A stretch of 64,000 nt of DNA. Origin: Betaproteobacteria bacterium (GTDB taxonomy: Bacteria > Pseudomonadota > Gammaproteobacteria > Burkholderiales > SG8-39). A program made the translations under genes and the position numbers. The DNA is taken from the NCBI GenBank assembly GCA_016195915.1, contig JACPYS010000023.1:1-64000 (forward strand), read 5' to 3'. The notes under the pieces are model-generated. The model ran no database searches, was not told where the DNA came from, and was given only the letters and a program-made list of their open reading frames with translations. Positions 19,216 through 28,007 of this stretch are shown here, one piece after another. Each line of letters starts with the position of its first letter. Positions within the stretch are counted from its first letter, which is position 1.

Positions 19216-20055
19216 TCAGCGCCCGAGATACACTTCGATCACGCGCGGGTCGTTCTGCATCCGATCCATGGGTCCCTCCGCAAGCACGCTGCCTTCGTGC
19301 AGCACCGTGACGGTGCGCGCAATTCTGGCCACGAACGCCATGTCGTGCTCGACCACCACCAGGGAATGCTTGCCGGCCAGCGACACGAACAGCTCCGCAG
19401 TGCGCTCGGTCTCGTCGTCGCTCATGCCCGCGACGGGTTCGTCGAGCAGGAGGAGCTTCGGCTCCTGCATCAGCAGCATGCCGATTTCCAGCCACTGCTT
19501 CTGGCCATGCGACAGCAGGCCGGCAACATTGTCAGCCGCGTCATCGAGCCGGATCAAACGCAGGGTCTCGGCGATGCGATCGCGCTCATCCGACGCCAGC
19601 TTCGCGAACAGCGCGGTCCGCACCCGCTTGTCGGCCTTCATCGAGAGTTCGAGGTTCTCGAACACGGTGTGATTCTCGAAGATGGTCGGCTTCTGGAATT
19701 TGCGCCCGATGCCGGCGCGTGCGATCTCGGTTTCGCTCATCTCGCGCAGGTCGACGTTCTGGCCGAAGAACGCCGTGCCGCTGTCGGCGCGCGTCTTGCC
19801 GGTGATCACGTCCATCATGGTGGTCTTGCCCGCGCCGTTCGGGCCGATGATGCAGCGCAGCTCCCCCACGTCGATCGCGAGCGAGAGTTTGTTCAACGCC
19901 TGGAAGCCGTCGAAACTCACGCTGATGTCGTCCAGGTACAGGATGACGCCATGCGCGAAGTCCGGCCGGCCGTGTTCGATGGCGCGCGTGAAATCAGCCG
20001 CGGCGTCGACCGACGGGCGTTCAGGCGCGGGCTCTATGCCGAGCGATTCTTCCAT
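19216..20055 (-). CDS. Urea ABC transporter ATP-binding protein UrtD
   Basis: A 279-residue LivG-like ATPase with Walker A IIGPNGAGKTTMMDVITGKT, the UrtD/LivG Q-loop region IGRKFQKPTIFENHTVFEN and Walker B LLLLDEPVAGMSDDETERT. The ATG at 20055 lies inside urtC, overlapping it by 22 nt. The frame is open further upstream only as a shadow of urtC. Confidence 0.95.
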   Translation of the reverse strand: MEESLGIEPAPERPSVDAAADFTRAIEHGRPDFAHGVILYLDDISVSFDGFQALNKLSLAIDVGELRCIIGPNGAGKTTMMDVITGKTRADSGTAFFGQNVDLREMSETEIARAGIGRKFQKPTIFENHTVFENLELSMKADKRVRTALFAKLASDERDRIAETLRLIRLDDAADNVAGLLSHGQKQWLEIGMLLMQEPKLLLLDEPVAGMSDDETERTAELFVSLAGKHSLVVVEHDMAFVARIARTVTVLHEGSVLAEGPMDRMQNDPRVIEVYLGR

Positions 20056-21146
20056 TGCGACCACAACCCGACCACTCCCTTTGGCATGAACAAGGTGACG
20101 AGGATGAATATCAGTCCGAGCACGTAAAGCCAATACTCGGGAAAGGCCTGGGTGAAGAAACTCTTCGCCCCGTTCACGAGGCCGGCGCCCACGATCGCGC
20201 CGACGAGCGTGCCGCGTCCGCCGACAGCAACCCAGATCGCGATCTCGATGGAGTTGGCAGGCGACATTTCGCCCGGATTGATGATGCCGACCTGCGGCAC
20301 GTACAGCGCGCCCGCGATTCCGCACATGACCGCAGAGAGCGTCCAGATGAACAGCTTGTATTGAATGGGATCGTAGCCGCAGAACATGATGCGCTGCTCT
20401 GCGTCCCGAATGGCCGCAAGGATCCTGCCGAATTTCGAAGTGACGATGTAGCGGCCGAGCAGCAGCGCTGCGATCAGCGTCGCGCCGGTGATCGCGAACA
20501 GCGCCATGCGTGTCTCCGGAATGGTGATGGGAATGCCGAGGATGCGCTTGAAATCGGTGAATCCGTTGTTGCCGCCGAAGCCGGTGTTGTTGCGGAAGAA
20601 AAGCAGCATCGCGGCATAGGTAAGCGCCTGGGTGATGATCGAGAAATACACCCCCTTGATGCGCGAGCGGAATGCGAAATAGCCAAACACGTAGGCGAGC
20701 AGCCCCGGCACCAGCACCACCAGCAGCGCGCACCACCAGAACTGATCGGAATTCCACCACTGCCAGGGAAACTCATTCCAGTCGAGAAACACCATGAAAT
20801 CGGGCATGTTGGCACGGTACTGCCCGTCTGACCCGATCTGGCGCATCAGGTACATGCCGAAGGCGTAGCCGCCGAGAGCGAAGAACAAGCCGTGACCGAG
20901 TGAAAGAATTCCCGTATATCCCCACACCAGGTCCATGGCCAGCGCCACGATCGCGTAGCACATGATCTTGCCGACCAGCGTGACCCAGTATGCCGAAAGG
21001 TAAAACGGATTGCCCGGGGGGACCACCAGATTGCACAGCGGGAACATCACGAACAGCACCAGCGCGAACGCGGCCAGCGTGCTCCAGCCGCGCGCGCCGT
21101 AGAGGCGCGCGATGGCCGAAGCGATCCGATCGGCGATCGGGCCCAC
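20034..21146 (-). CDS. Urea ABC transporter permease UrtC
   Basis: A 370-residue LivM-like permease with about ten membrane segments. Family blocks include YTGILSLGHGLFFALGGYAF, NNTGFGGNNGFTDFK and VGGRGTLVGAIVGAGLVNG. The GTG at 21146 is chosen: it sits 2 nt after the urtB stop and gives the usual length. The longer upstream ORF is a frame-shifted reading of urtB. Confidence 0.92.
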   Translation of the reverse strand: MGPIADRIASAIARLYGARGWSTLAAFALVLFVMFPLCNLVVPPGNPFYLSAYWVTLVGKIMCYAIVALAMDLVWGYTGILSLGHGLFFALGGYAFGMYLMRQIGSDGQYRANMPDFMVFLDWNEFPWQWWNSDQFWWCALLVVLVPGLLAYVFGYFAFRSRIKGVYFSIITQALTYAAMLLFFRNNTGFGGNNGFTDFKRILGIPITIPETRMALFAITGATLIAALLLGRYIVTSKFGRILAAIRDAEQRIMFCGYDPIQYKLFIWTLSAVMCGIAGALYVPQVGIINPGEMSPANSIEIAIWVAVGGRGTLVGAIVGAGLVNGAKSFFTQAFPEYWLYVLGLIFILVTLFMPKGVVGLWSQWKNRSA

Positions 21147-21148
21147 GC

Positions 21149-22738
21149 TCAGCCCTCCACGGCGCGGCCCTTGAGGGCGAACAGGCCCTGCGGGCGCTTC
21201 TGGATGAACATGATGATGAACACGAGCACGGCGATCTTCGCGAGAACCGCGCCCTGCCACGCCTCCAGGAGCTTGTTGGCGAACCCGAGGCCCAGCGCCG
21301 CATAGACGGTGCCGGCGAGCTGGCCCACGCCGCCCAGCACCACCACCATGAACGAATCCACGATGTAGGATTGCCCCAAGTCAGGGCCGACGTTCCCGAT
21401 CTGCGAGAGCGCGCAGCCGGCAAGTCCCGCGATCCCGCAACCGAGCCCGAACGCCCAGGTGTCGACCCGCGGGGTTGGAACGCCGACGCAGGACGCCATC
21501 GCGCGGTTCTGCGTCACCCCGCGCACGAACAGCCCCAGCCGCGTCCGCGTCAGCAGCAGCCAGATGCCCGTGAGCACGGCCGCCGCAAATAATACGATCA
21601 CGATCCGGCTCCAAGGCAGCACCACGCCAACCAGGATTTCGATTCCCCCCGACATGAATCCCGGGTTTTCCACCTGCACGTTCTGCGCGCCGAAAATCGT
21701 GCGCACCGTCTGGATCAGCACCAGGCTGATGCCCCAGGTGGCGAGCAAGGTCTCGAGCGGACGGCCGTAGAGCCAGCGGATCACGGAGCGTTCGAGCAGC
21801 ATTCCCACTGCGGCCGGCACGACGAAGGCGGCTGGAACTGCGCACGCGAGGTACCAGTCGAACGCCCCCGGCGCATGGGCCCGAAACAGGTTTTGCACCG
21901 CGTAAGTGGTATAGGCGCCGACCATGATCAGCTCGCCGTGCGCCATGTTGATCACGCCCATCAGCCCGTACGTGATGGCAAGCCCGAGCGCCGCGAGCAG
22001 CAGGATCGAGCCGAGCGAAATGCTGGTAAACAGAATCCCGAGGCGCTCTCCCCAGGCGAGGCGCCCCTCCACCGCGCGCAGGCTCGCCTGTGCGTCTCGG
22101 CGAACTTCTTCGTCGGGTTCGGCGAAGCTCCCGTCCTTGCCTTTTTCGAGTACCGAGAGAAGCAGCATCTTGGTGTTCGGATTGTTCGAGCCGCCGAGCA
22201 TGCGGATCGCCGCAATCCGCGCTTCCTTGCTGCCGTCCTTGAGTTCCATGGCCGCGGCGATCTGGCCGAGCATCGACTTGAGCTCCGCGTCGGTCTCCTT
22301 CTCCAGCGCCTTCTTGACCAGCGGCAGCATCGCTGCATCCGCCCCGCCGGCAAGCTCCTTGGCCGCCGCCAGCCGGATTTCGCGCTGTGGCGAAATCAGC
22401 TTCAATCCCGCCAGGGCTCCGGCGAGTTCGCGCCGCAGACGGTTGTTTGCGATTACGTCTTCACGTTCCGCCGGCAGGGGCGCCACCTTCGCGCCCGTAA
22501 CTGCGTCGGTCGCCTCTTCGCCCTTCACGATGAGGACGCTCTTGCCTGCTGTCTGCAGTTCGCCCTCGGCCAGCGCCTGCAGAACCGCGGCGGCCTTTTC
22601 GTCGCCTGCGGCTACCAGCGCGGCAATCGCCGCGACCTGCTCGTCGCTTTCGCCGAACGCGAGCTTCTCGACGATCGCCGCCTCGAGCGCATGGGCGCCG
22701 GATGCGAACAGCCACAATGCGATCAGAAGTGTGCGCAT
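21149..22738 (-). CDS. Urea ABC transporter permease UrtB
   Basis: A 529-residue LivH-like permease of the long UrtB type. A signal peptide (MRTLLIALWLFASGAHA) is followed by about 200 residues of HEAT-like helical repeats, for example ARIAAIRMLGGSNNPNTK. The membrane domain then begins near ILFTSISLGSILLLAALGLA, with VINMAHGELIMVGAYTTY. The periplasmic N-terminal extension is a known UrtB feature. The start at 22738 follows the attenuator-like hairpin after urtA. Confidence 0.93.
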   Translation of the reverse strand: MRTLLIALWLFASGAHALEAAIVEKLAFGESDEQVAAIAALVAAGDEKAAAVLQALAEGELQTAGKSVLIVKGEEATDAVTGAKVAPLPAEREDVIANNRLRRELAGALAGLKLISPQREIRLAAAKELAGGADAAMLPLVKKALEKETDAELKSMLGQIAAAMELKDGSKEARIAAIRMLGGSNNPNTKMLLLSVLEKGKDGSFAEPDEEVRRDAQASLRAVEGRLAWGERLGILFTSISLGSILLLAALGLAITYGLMGVINMAHGELIMVGAYTTYAVQNLFRAHAPGAFDWYLACAVPAAFVVPAAVGMLLERSVIRWLYGRPLETLLATWGISLVLIQTVRTIFGAQNVQVENPGFMSGGIEILVGVVLPWSRIVIVLFAAAVLTGIWLLLTRTRLGLFVRGVTQNRAMASCVGVPTPRVDTWAFGLGCGIAGLAGCALSQIGNVGPDLGQSYIVDSFMVVVLGGVGQLAGTVYAALGLGFANKLLEAWQGAVLAKIAVLVFIIMFIQKRPQGLFALKGRAVEG

Positions 22739-22756
22739 GGTTGTGAGTTTGATGTG

Positions 22757-22782
22757 AAAAGGGGGCCGCCTTAGCGGCCCCC
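22757..22782 (-). terminator. Hairpin with short T-run between urtA and urtB
   Basis: A perfect 9-bp GC stem GGGGGCCGC/GCGGCCCCC with loop CTTA (plus-strand notation) occupies 22761-22782. On the minus strand it is followed by TTTT (22760-22757). It lies 28 nt after the urtA stop and 18 nt before urtB. Such a leaky terminator would let urtA be made in excess over the membrane subunits, as is common in binding-protein operons, and may also protect the urtA mRNA 3' end. Confidence 0.75.
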
Positions 22783-22810
22783 TCCAGGGCAATGATACCG
22801 CCTGCGGCGG

Positions 22811-24091
22811 CTACTTCGCGATCACTGTCTTGCCCTGCGGCTCGTCCTTTTTCTTGTCGTTGCCCGCGATGAACGGGCTCCAGGGCACGGCCTTGACCGG
22901 GCCCTTGGTCTTCCACACGACGTTGAACTGGCCGTTGGCCTGCACTTCGCCGATGAACACCGCCTTGTGCAGGTGGTGGTTCTTGGGGTCCATCGTCGAG
23001 GTGATGCCCGAAGGCGCCGTAAAGGTCTGGCCGCCCATCGCCGCGATCACCTTGTCCACGTCGGTGGTTTTGGCCTTCTCGACCGCCTGCTTCCACATGT
23101 ACATGCCGATGTACGCGGCTTCCATGGGGTCGTTGGTGAGGGGCTTGTCCTTGTGGCCGGCGATGTTCTTCGCCTTGGCGTAAGCCGCCCACTTCTTCGT
23201 GAACTCGGTATTGGCCGGGGACTTGATCGACATGAAGTAGTTCCACGCCGCGAGGTGGCCGACCAGCGGCTTGGTGTCGACTCCGCGCAGCTCTTCTTCA
23301 CCCACCGAGAACGCCACCACCGGCACGTCCGTCGCCTTTAGGCCCTGGTTGCCCAGCTCCTTGTAGAAGGGCACGTTCGAATCGCCGTTGATGGTTGAGA
23401 CCACCGCGGTCTTGCCGCCGGCAGCGAATTTCTTCACGTCCGCGACGATCGTCTGATAGTCGCTGTGGCCGAACGGGGTGTACTTCTCGTCGATGTCGGA
23501 TTCCTTCACGCCCTTCTTGATCAGGAACGCGCGCAGGATCTTGTTGGTGGTGCGCGGATAGACGTAGTCCGTGCCGAGCAGCACCCAGCGCTTTGCGCCG
23601 CCGCCTTCCTTGCTCATCAGGTACTCGACGGCGGGAATCGCCTGCTGGTTGGGCGCAGCGCCGGTGTAGAACACGTTCTTGGAGAGTTCCTCGCCTTCAT
23701 ACTGCACCGGGTAGAACAGCAGGCCGTTGAGTTCTTCGAATACCGGGAGAACCGACTTGCGCGAAACGGACGTCCAGCACCCGAATACCACCGAAACCTT
23801 GTCCTGGGTGAGGAGCTGGCGCGCCTTCTCGGCGAACAGCGGCCAGTTGGAAGCAGGATCGACCACGACCGGCTCGAGTTTCCGCCCCATGACGCCGCCC
23901 TTGGCATTGATCTCGTCGATCGCCATCAGCGTCACGTCTTTCAATACGGTTTCGCTGATCGCCATCGTTCCCGAAAGCGAATGCAATACCCCGATCTTGA
24001 TCGGTCCTTTGTCCTGCGCATAGCCGCCCGAGCCGATGGCCGCCATCGATACTGCGAGAACCGTTGCCTTGATGAAGTTGCGACGTTTCAC
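22811..24091 (-). CDS. Urea ABC transporter substrate-binding protein UrtA
   Basis: A 426-residue periplasmic receptor of the branched-chain amino-acid type, specific for urea or short amides. It has a Tat-like/signal start (MKRRNFIKATVLAVS...GGYAQDKGP) and the family blocks IKIGVLHSLSGTMAISE, VFGCWTSVSRKSVLPVFEE and LLFYPVQYEGEE. The GTG start at 24091 is backed by an AGGAGGT site 5 nt upstream; no ATG fits. It heads the urtABCDE-ureD operon. A sigma-54 promoter and two NtrC-like sites lie just upstream, pointing to nitrogen control. Confidence 0.95.
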   Translation of the reverse strand: MKRRNFIKATVLAVSMAAIGSGGYAQDKGPIKIGVLHSLSGTMAISETVLKDVTLMAIDEINAKGGVMGRKLEPVVVDPASNWPLFAEKARQLLTQDKVSVVFGCWTSVSRKSVLPVFEELNGLLFYPVQYEGEELSKNVFYTGAAPNQQAIPAVEYLMSKEGGGAKRWVLLGTDYVYPRTTNKILRAFLIKKGVKESDIDEKYTPFGHSDYQTIVADVKKFAAGGKTAVVSTINGDSNVPFYKELGNQGLKATDVPVVAFSVGEEELRGVDTKPLVGHLAAWNYFMSIKSPANTEFTKKWAAYAKAKNIAGHKDKPLTNDPMEAAYIGMYMWKQAVEKAKTTDVDKVIAAMGGQTFTAPSGITSTMDPKNHHLHKAVFIGEVQANGQFNVVWKTKGPVKAVPWSPFIAGNDKKKDEPQGKTVIAK

Positions 24092-24139
24092 GATTACCTC
24101 CTGAAATATGGAAAGAGAACGACCCGCAGGAAGCCTCTT

Positions 24140-24155
24140 TGCAATGGGCGTGCCA
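24140..24155 (-). promoter_or_regulatory. Sigma-54 promoter of the urt operon
   Basis: On the minus strand, 24155-24140 reads TGGCACGCCCATTGCA, an exact match to the sigma-54 consensus TGGCACGNNNNTTGCW. GG is at -24 and GC at -12 with 10-bp spacing. Transcription would start near 24129, giving a leader of about 38 nt before the urtA GTG. Confidence 0.85.
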
Positions 24156-24196
24156 GGAGGTTTACGGGGCAGATCGCCCCAGTCGAACGGGTTTCC

Positions 24197-24211
24197 GCAC
24201 TTATTGAGTGC
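24197..24211. promoter_or_regulatory. NtrC-like box 1 upstream of urtA
   Basis: GCACTTATTGAGTGC has 5-bp inverted arms around a 5-nt spacer and fits the NtrC dyad pattern GCACY-N5-RGTGC. Its centre is about 75 bp upstream of the predicted sigma-54 start. Confidence 0.65.
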
Positions 24212-24238
24212 ATTTAGGTCGCGAATGCACGCATTCCA

Positions 24239-24253
24239 GCACTGTTTGGGTGC
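24239..24253. promoter_or_regulatory. NtrC-like box 2 upstream of urtA
   Basis: GCACTGTTTGGGTGC is a second GCAC-N7-GTGC dyad. Its centre is 42 bp from that of box 1, about four helical turns, so two dimers would sit on the same DNA face. It is about 117 bp upstream of the predicted start, close to the end of the reductive dehalogenase gene. Confidence 0.6.
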
Positions 24254-24273
24254 CACTACCGCGATGGAGGCTT

Positions 24274-26346
24274 CTACCGTTTGGGGTCGAGCCTGTGGCG
24301 TGCCGCCGCGGGTCGCTCCAGCGTTACCGCAAAGGCGAGCGCCGCCTTCCGGTCGGGCGGAAAGGGCTTGTCCGTCACCCGCGGTGGCGCCATCTCCGGC
24401 GGATAAATCGCGATCCGGTGTTTCGCGGTATCGATTCTGCGACCGGGATCGAGGTCGCGCTGATTGGTGCCGGCGTGCGGCGCGATCGCCTTTCCGCCCA
24501 CCCACTCGAGATCGAACCACCACTTCTTGACCGGATTGCGCTGGCCGTTGCCCGCCTTGTCGTCGAGCTTCGCGATGATGCGTCGCGTCCACGGCAGGTG
24601 GATCGCCGCCCAGAGGAAGGCGCGGTGCACCAGCAGTCCCTCGGTATTGAACGGGCACATCTTCATGCAACGCCCGCAGGCCGAGCCCTTCGGATTGGTC
24701 ACGCGGTAGCGCGCGCAGCGCTCCACGTCGGGCTTCCAGATTTCGTAGCCGTTGTACATCACGGGCTCACCGAAGCTGATCGCGTCGCAGGGACACTCGC
24801 GCGCGCACTTCATGCACTTGGAGCAGAAATCCCGCAGGCCGAAGTCGATCGGCTGGTCGGCTTCCAGGGGCAGGTCGGTGGTCAACACCACGGTCTTGAG
24901 GCGCGGGCCGACGAAGGGATTCAAGACCAGTTCGCCGATTCTCGGCAGTTCGCCCAGGCCGGCGAGGAGCGTGACCGGAATCTGCAGCACGTCCGAGTCC
25001 GCATTGGTCTGGGCGCGCGAGGAAAATCCCAGCCCGCGCAGGTGCTCCGCCATCACGCCGGCGATCAGGGCGCCGCGCATGTAACCGCGCATCGACTGCG
25101 CGCCCGATATCCAGTCGTCGCCCGAAGCACCCTCCATGGTCTCGAAGCCCTGGTCGATCAGCATCACCACCGCGTACCGGTGATACGGGTCGATCGGCGT
25201 GCCGTCGTCGCGGTGCGAGTGCCAGCAGTACTCTTTCGCCTCGCAAATGCCAATCATGTCGGCGCCGAGGTAATAGCCGAGCGACTTGATCGCGCGCGCG
25301 TTTGCGCGCGGGTCGTCGAGGCCGGCCGCTTTGTGCGGTGCAACCGCGCCGTCCTGCATCGGCACCATGCCGCGAATGAGCGGCGCCATCGCCATCGTGT
25401 ACGGGTGCTTCAATGCAAAACGCGTGCGCTCGCGCTTGGCTTTTTCGCCCAGGTCGCCCTGCAGCGCACGGGCAAAGAAACTGGCGCGCTTGGACACGCG
25501 CTTGATTTCCTCCGGGATGATCAGCGTGGTCGGCGCAGGGACGCGCTTGATTCTTTCCATGGGGTAGCGGCCCAGGTGCAGCGGCCGCGACTGCCCGGCG
25601 AGCCGCCGCCAGCCGGGACGCGTGCCGCCCAGTCCGAGCGACCATGCGAGGCCGCGCCCGCTGGCCTCGGCGGCGAGGGGAGCATCGCACTGCATGGGAT
25701 AGTCGGTGGTGACCGCAGCTATGCGGAAAGCGCCACCGAGGAATGGGTTCGACAACCGTTCGTCCTTCGCGAGCGCGACTCCCGCAAGCAGCGCGAGCTT
25801 GTTCACGTCCGCCGCGCTTGCCCCGGCGAAGTGTGCGGTGGCGGGAAAACCCAGATTGCGGATGTATCCCGCGGTCACGACCGCGACCTCCGCTGCGCGC
25901 AGATCGGCCCGGGCGCCCTGCGTGCCGGCGATCCACTGCGCTTCGATCGTGCCCGTCTCGGGCTCTGCTGCAAACGCGTTCACGATTACAACGGCGTAGC
26001 GGTGAGCGGGATGCTCCTTCGCGGTCCAGGCGTCGTCCGGGACCTCGCAGATGCCGCACAAGTCGGAATCGAGGAAGTAAACCCCGGCCTTGACGTTGTG
26101 CGCCCGGGACGCAAGATCGTCGGGGATCGGGGCGATCTCCGGTGCAACCACGCCTTCGCGCACCGATTCGAAAAGCTTCAGGTACGCTGGCGTGCCGCGC
26201 GGCACGGCGGCCCAGGCGCCCGGCGAATCGATTTCCTGCGCGGGCGCTGGCGCCGACACCGCCGCCGGCAACGCAGCCCGCGGCAGCCCCTCCATCGGAT
26301 ACGGTCCAAGATGGACAGGACGGTGGCGGTGGGAGAAAAGGCGCAT
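24274..26346 (-). CDS. Reductive dehalogenase, catabolic (NpRdhA-like) type
   Basis: A 690-residue protein with two related modules. Residues 10-245 and 255-490 are an internal duplication: PVHLGPYPMEGLPR versus PLHLGRYPMERIKR, and SDLCGICEVPDDAW versus ADMIGICEAKEYCW. Such a vestigial N-terminal cobalamin-domain copy is known from soluble NpRdhA-type enzymes. Two Fe-S motifs follow: C508-xx-C511-xx-C514-xxx-CP, and C544 with C557-xx-C560-xxx-CP. The residues I align with the NpRdhA catalytic Tyr/Lys/Arg are Y422, K484 and R548. There is no Tat signal and no fused reductase domain, so a cytoplasmic enzyme needing an outside electron donor is expected. It begins 3 nt after the flavoprotein gene stop. 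It should remove halogen from an organic substrate using corrinoid and two Fe-S clusters. The substrate is unknown. Confidence 0.85.
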   Translation of the reverse strand: MRLFSHRHRPVHLGPYPMEGLPRAALPAAVSAPAPAQEIDSPGAWAAVPRGTPAYLKLFESVREGVVAPEIAPIPDDLASRAHNVKAGVYFLDSDLCGICEVPDDAWTAKEHPAHRYAVVIVNAFAAEPETGTIEAQWIAGTQGARADLRAAEVAVVTAGYIRNLGFPATAHFAGASAADVNKLALLAGVALAKDERLSNPFLGGAFRIAAVTTDYPMQCDAPLAAEASGRGLAWSLGLGGTRPGWRRLAGQSRPLHLGRYPMERIKRVPAPTTLIIPEEIKRVSKRASFFARALQGDLGEKAKRERTRFALKHPYTMAMAPLIRGMVPMQDGAVAPHKAAGLDDPRANARAIKSLGYYLGADMIGICEAKEYCWHSHRDDGTPIDPYHRYAVVMLIDQGFETMEGASGDDWISGAQSMRGYMRGALIAGVMAEHLRGLGFSSRAQTNADSDVLQIPVTLLAGLGELPRIGELVLNPFVGPRLKTVVLTTDLPLEADQPIDFGLRDFCSKCMKCARECPCDAISFGEPVMYNGYEIWKPDVERCARYRVTNPKGSACGRCMKMCPFNTEGLLVHRAFLWAAIHLPWTRRIIAKLDDKAGNGQRNPVKKWWFDLEWVGGKAIAPHAGTNQRDLDPGRRIDTAKHRIAIYPPEMAPPRVTDKPFPPDRKAALAFAVTLERPAAARHRLDPKR

Positions 26347-26349
26347 GGA

Positions 26350-27963
26350 CTATTGTGGGCGCCAGCGCCGCCCGAAGTCACGCACCACCTCGCGCGCGCA
26401 GTTTCGACCGGGCACGCCGGTCACGCCGCCTCCCGGGTGTGCTCCCGATCCGCACAGATATAACCCATCGATGGGCGAGCGGTAGTCCGCGTAACCGAGC
26501 ATCGGTCGCGCCGACCATAGCTGGTCGAGCGAGAGTTGTCCGTGGAAGATGTCGCCGCCGACCAGGCCGAAATCGCGCTCGAGGTCGGCCGGCGAGAGCG
26601 CGGAGTGCGCGATGACGCTCTGCCGGAAGCCGGGTGCGTGCGATTCGACCACGGCGAAAATACGCTCGATCGCCTCGTCCTTGCGCGCCGTCCAGTCGGC
26701 GTCGGGCGCGAAATGCTGGCAGAACAGGCTCGCGACATGCTTGCCCGCGGGTGCAAGCGAATCATCCAGCGTGCTGGGAATTACCATCTCTACGATGGGC
26801 GCGCGTGCGATGCCCTGTTCGCGCGCATCGAGGTAGGCGCGGTCCATGTAATCGAGCGAAGGCGCGAGGATGATGCCCGACGCGTGGTGCGGGCCCGGCT
26901 CGGGCAGACACGAGAAACGCGGCAGTTCGCCGAGCGCGACATTCATGCGAAAACTCGCCGAGGCGCACTTCCAGCGTTGCATGCGCGCGACGAACTCCTC
27001 CGGCATGTGAGCTCGCTCGACCATGTGCAAATAAAGCAGTTTGGGATTGAGGTTGCCGATTACGCAACGGCCCGGAATCTCACGTCCATCGGCCAGCATC
27101 ACGCCCGTCGCCGCGCCGCTTTTCACGAGAACCTGCGCGACCGGCGCATTCACCTCGATTTCGGCGCCGCGCACGCGCGCTTCGGCGGCGATCGCCTCGC
27201 TCACCGCGCCCATGCCGCCGACGGCGTGGCCCCAGGCGCCCTTGTTGCCGTTCACCTCGCCAAAACAGTGGTGCAACAGCACGTACGCCGTGCCCGGATG
27301 GAACGGACTGGCGAAACTGCCCACCACCGAGTCGAAGCCGAATGCCGCGCGGACGGGCTCCGACTCGAACCACGCGTCGAGGAACCCGACTGCGCTCTGC
27401 GTGAACAGCGCGAGCAGGTCGCGCCGCGCTTCCATGTCGAGGCGCTTCAGACGCCGCCCGGTGCGCGCGGCGCGCGCCAGATCGAGCAATCCACCACCGA
27501 CATTGGGCGGGCACTCGAGCACCAGGTCGCGCAGCACATCGGTGATGCGCTCGAGCATCGCCCAGTATGCGGGCAGGCGTTCGGCGTCCTTGATGGAGAA
27601 CTTCGCGAACTCGCGCTGCGTCGCCTTCTGCCCTCCGCCCACCTTCAGATAGCGCGACTCGTCGAGCGGGAGAAAATTGGCGAACGGCCGCTCGAGAATG
27701 CGCAGACCGTGACGCGCCAATCGAAGCTCACGGATCACGCTCGGATGGAGCAGGCTGACCGTATACGCTGCGACCGAGTTGCGAAACCCCGGATGCAACT
27801 CTTCCGTCACCGCTGCGCCGCCCACCACTGAACGGCGCTCGAGCACCTTTACCCTGAGCCCCGCCCTGGCCAAATAGGCCGCGCAGGCGAGGCCGTTATG
27901 CCCCGCGCCAATGATGACTGCGTCCCAAAGCTGGCTGACTGGATGATTGGTCATACGTTCCAA
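26350..27963 (-). CDS. PYROXD2 / phytoene-desaturase-like FAD oxidoreductase
   Basis: A 537-residue flavoprotein with an N-terminal dinucleotide fold (IIGAGHNGLACAAYLARAG) and VLERRSVVGGAAVTEE. The C-terminal FAD motif is YRSPIDGLYLCGSGAHPGGG. This is the CrtI/PYROXD2 branch, whose bacterial members are poorly characterised dehydrogenases. No carotenoid genes are nearby. It lies 44 nt after the ABC permease and 3 nt before the reductive dehalogenase. It could act on the same substrate or feed it electrons (inference). ATG at 27951 is an alternative start. Confidence 0.82.
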   Translation of the reverse strand: MERMTNHPVSQLWDAVIIGAGHNGLACAAYLARAGLRVKVLERRSVVGGAAVTEELHPGFRNSVAAYTVSLLHPSVIRELRLARHGLRILERPFANFLPLDESRYLKVGGGQKATQREFAKFSIKDAERLPAYWAMLERITDVLRDLVLECPPNVGGGLLDLARAARTGRRLKRLDMEARRDLLALFTQSAVGFLDAWFESEPVRAAFGFDSVVGSFASPFHPGTAYVLLHHCFGEVNGNKGAWGHAVGGMGAVSEAIAAEARVRGAEIEVNAPVAQVLVKSGAATGVMLADGREIPGRCVIGNLNPKLLYLHMVERAHMPEEFVARMQRWKCASASFRMNVALGELPRFSCLPEPGPHHASGIILAPSLDYMDRAYLDAREQGIARAPIVEMVIPSTLDDSLAPAGKHVASLFCQHFAPDADWTARKDEAIERIFAVVESHAPGFRQSVIAHSALSPADLERDFGLVGGDIFHGQLSLDQLWSARPMLGYADYRSPIDGLYLCGSGAHPGGGVTGVPGRNCAREVVRDFGRRWRPQ

Positions 27964-28007
27964 GCGTGGAACGATTGAGTTGCGTTATTCCACTTGTCAG
28001 GCGCTGG

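Noticed and set aside
24239-24258. Second sigma-54-like sequence on the minus strand (TGGCAC...TGC) upstream of urtA
   Set aside because: The GG-to-GC spacing is 12 bp instead of 10; the exact match at 24155-24140 is much better.
24208-26463. 751-codon plus-strand frame over the reductive dehalogenase
   Set aside because: Composition is Arg/His/Gly-rich shadow sequence; the minus-strand gene has clear Fe-S and catalytic motifs.
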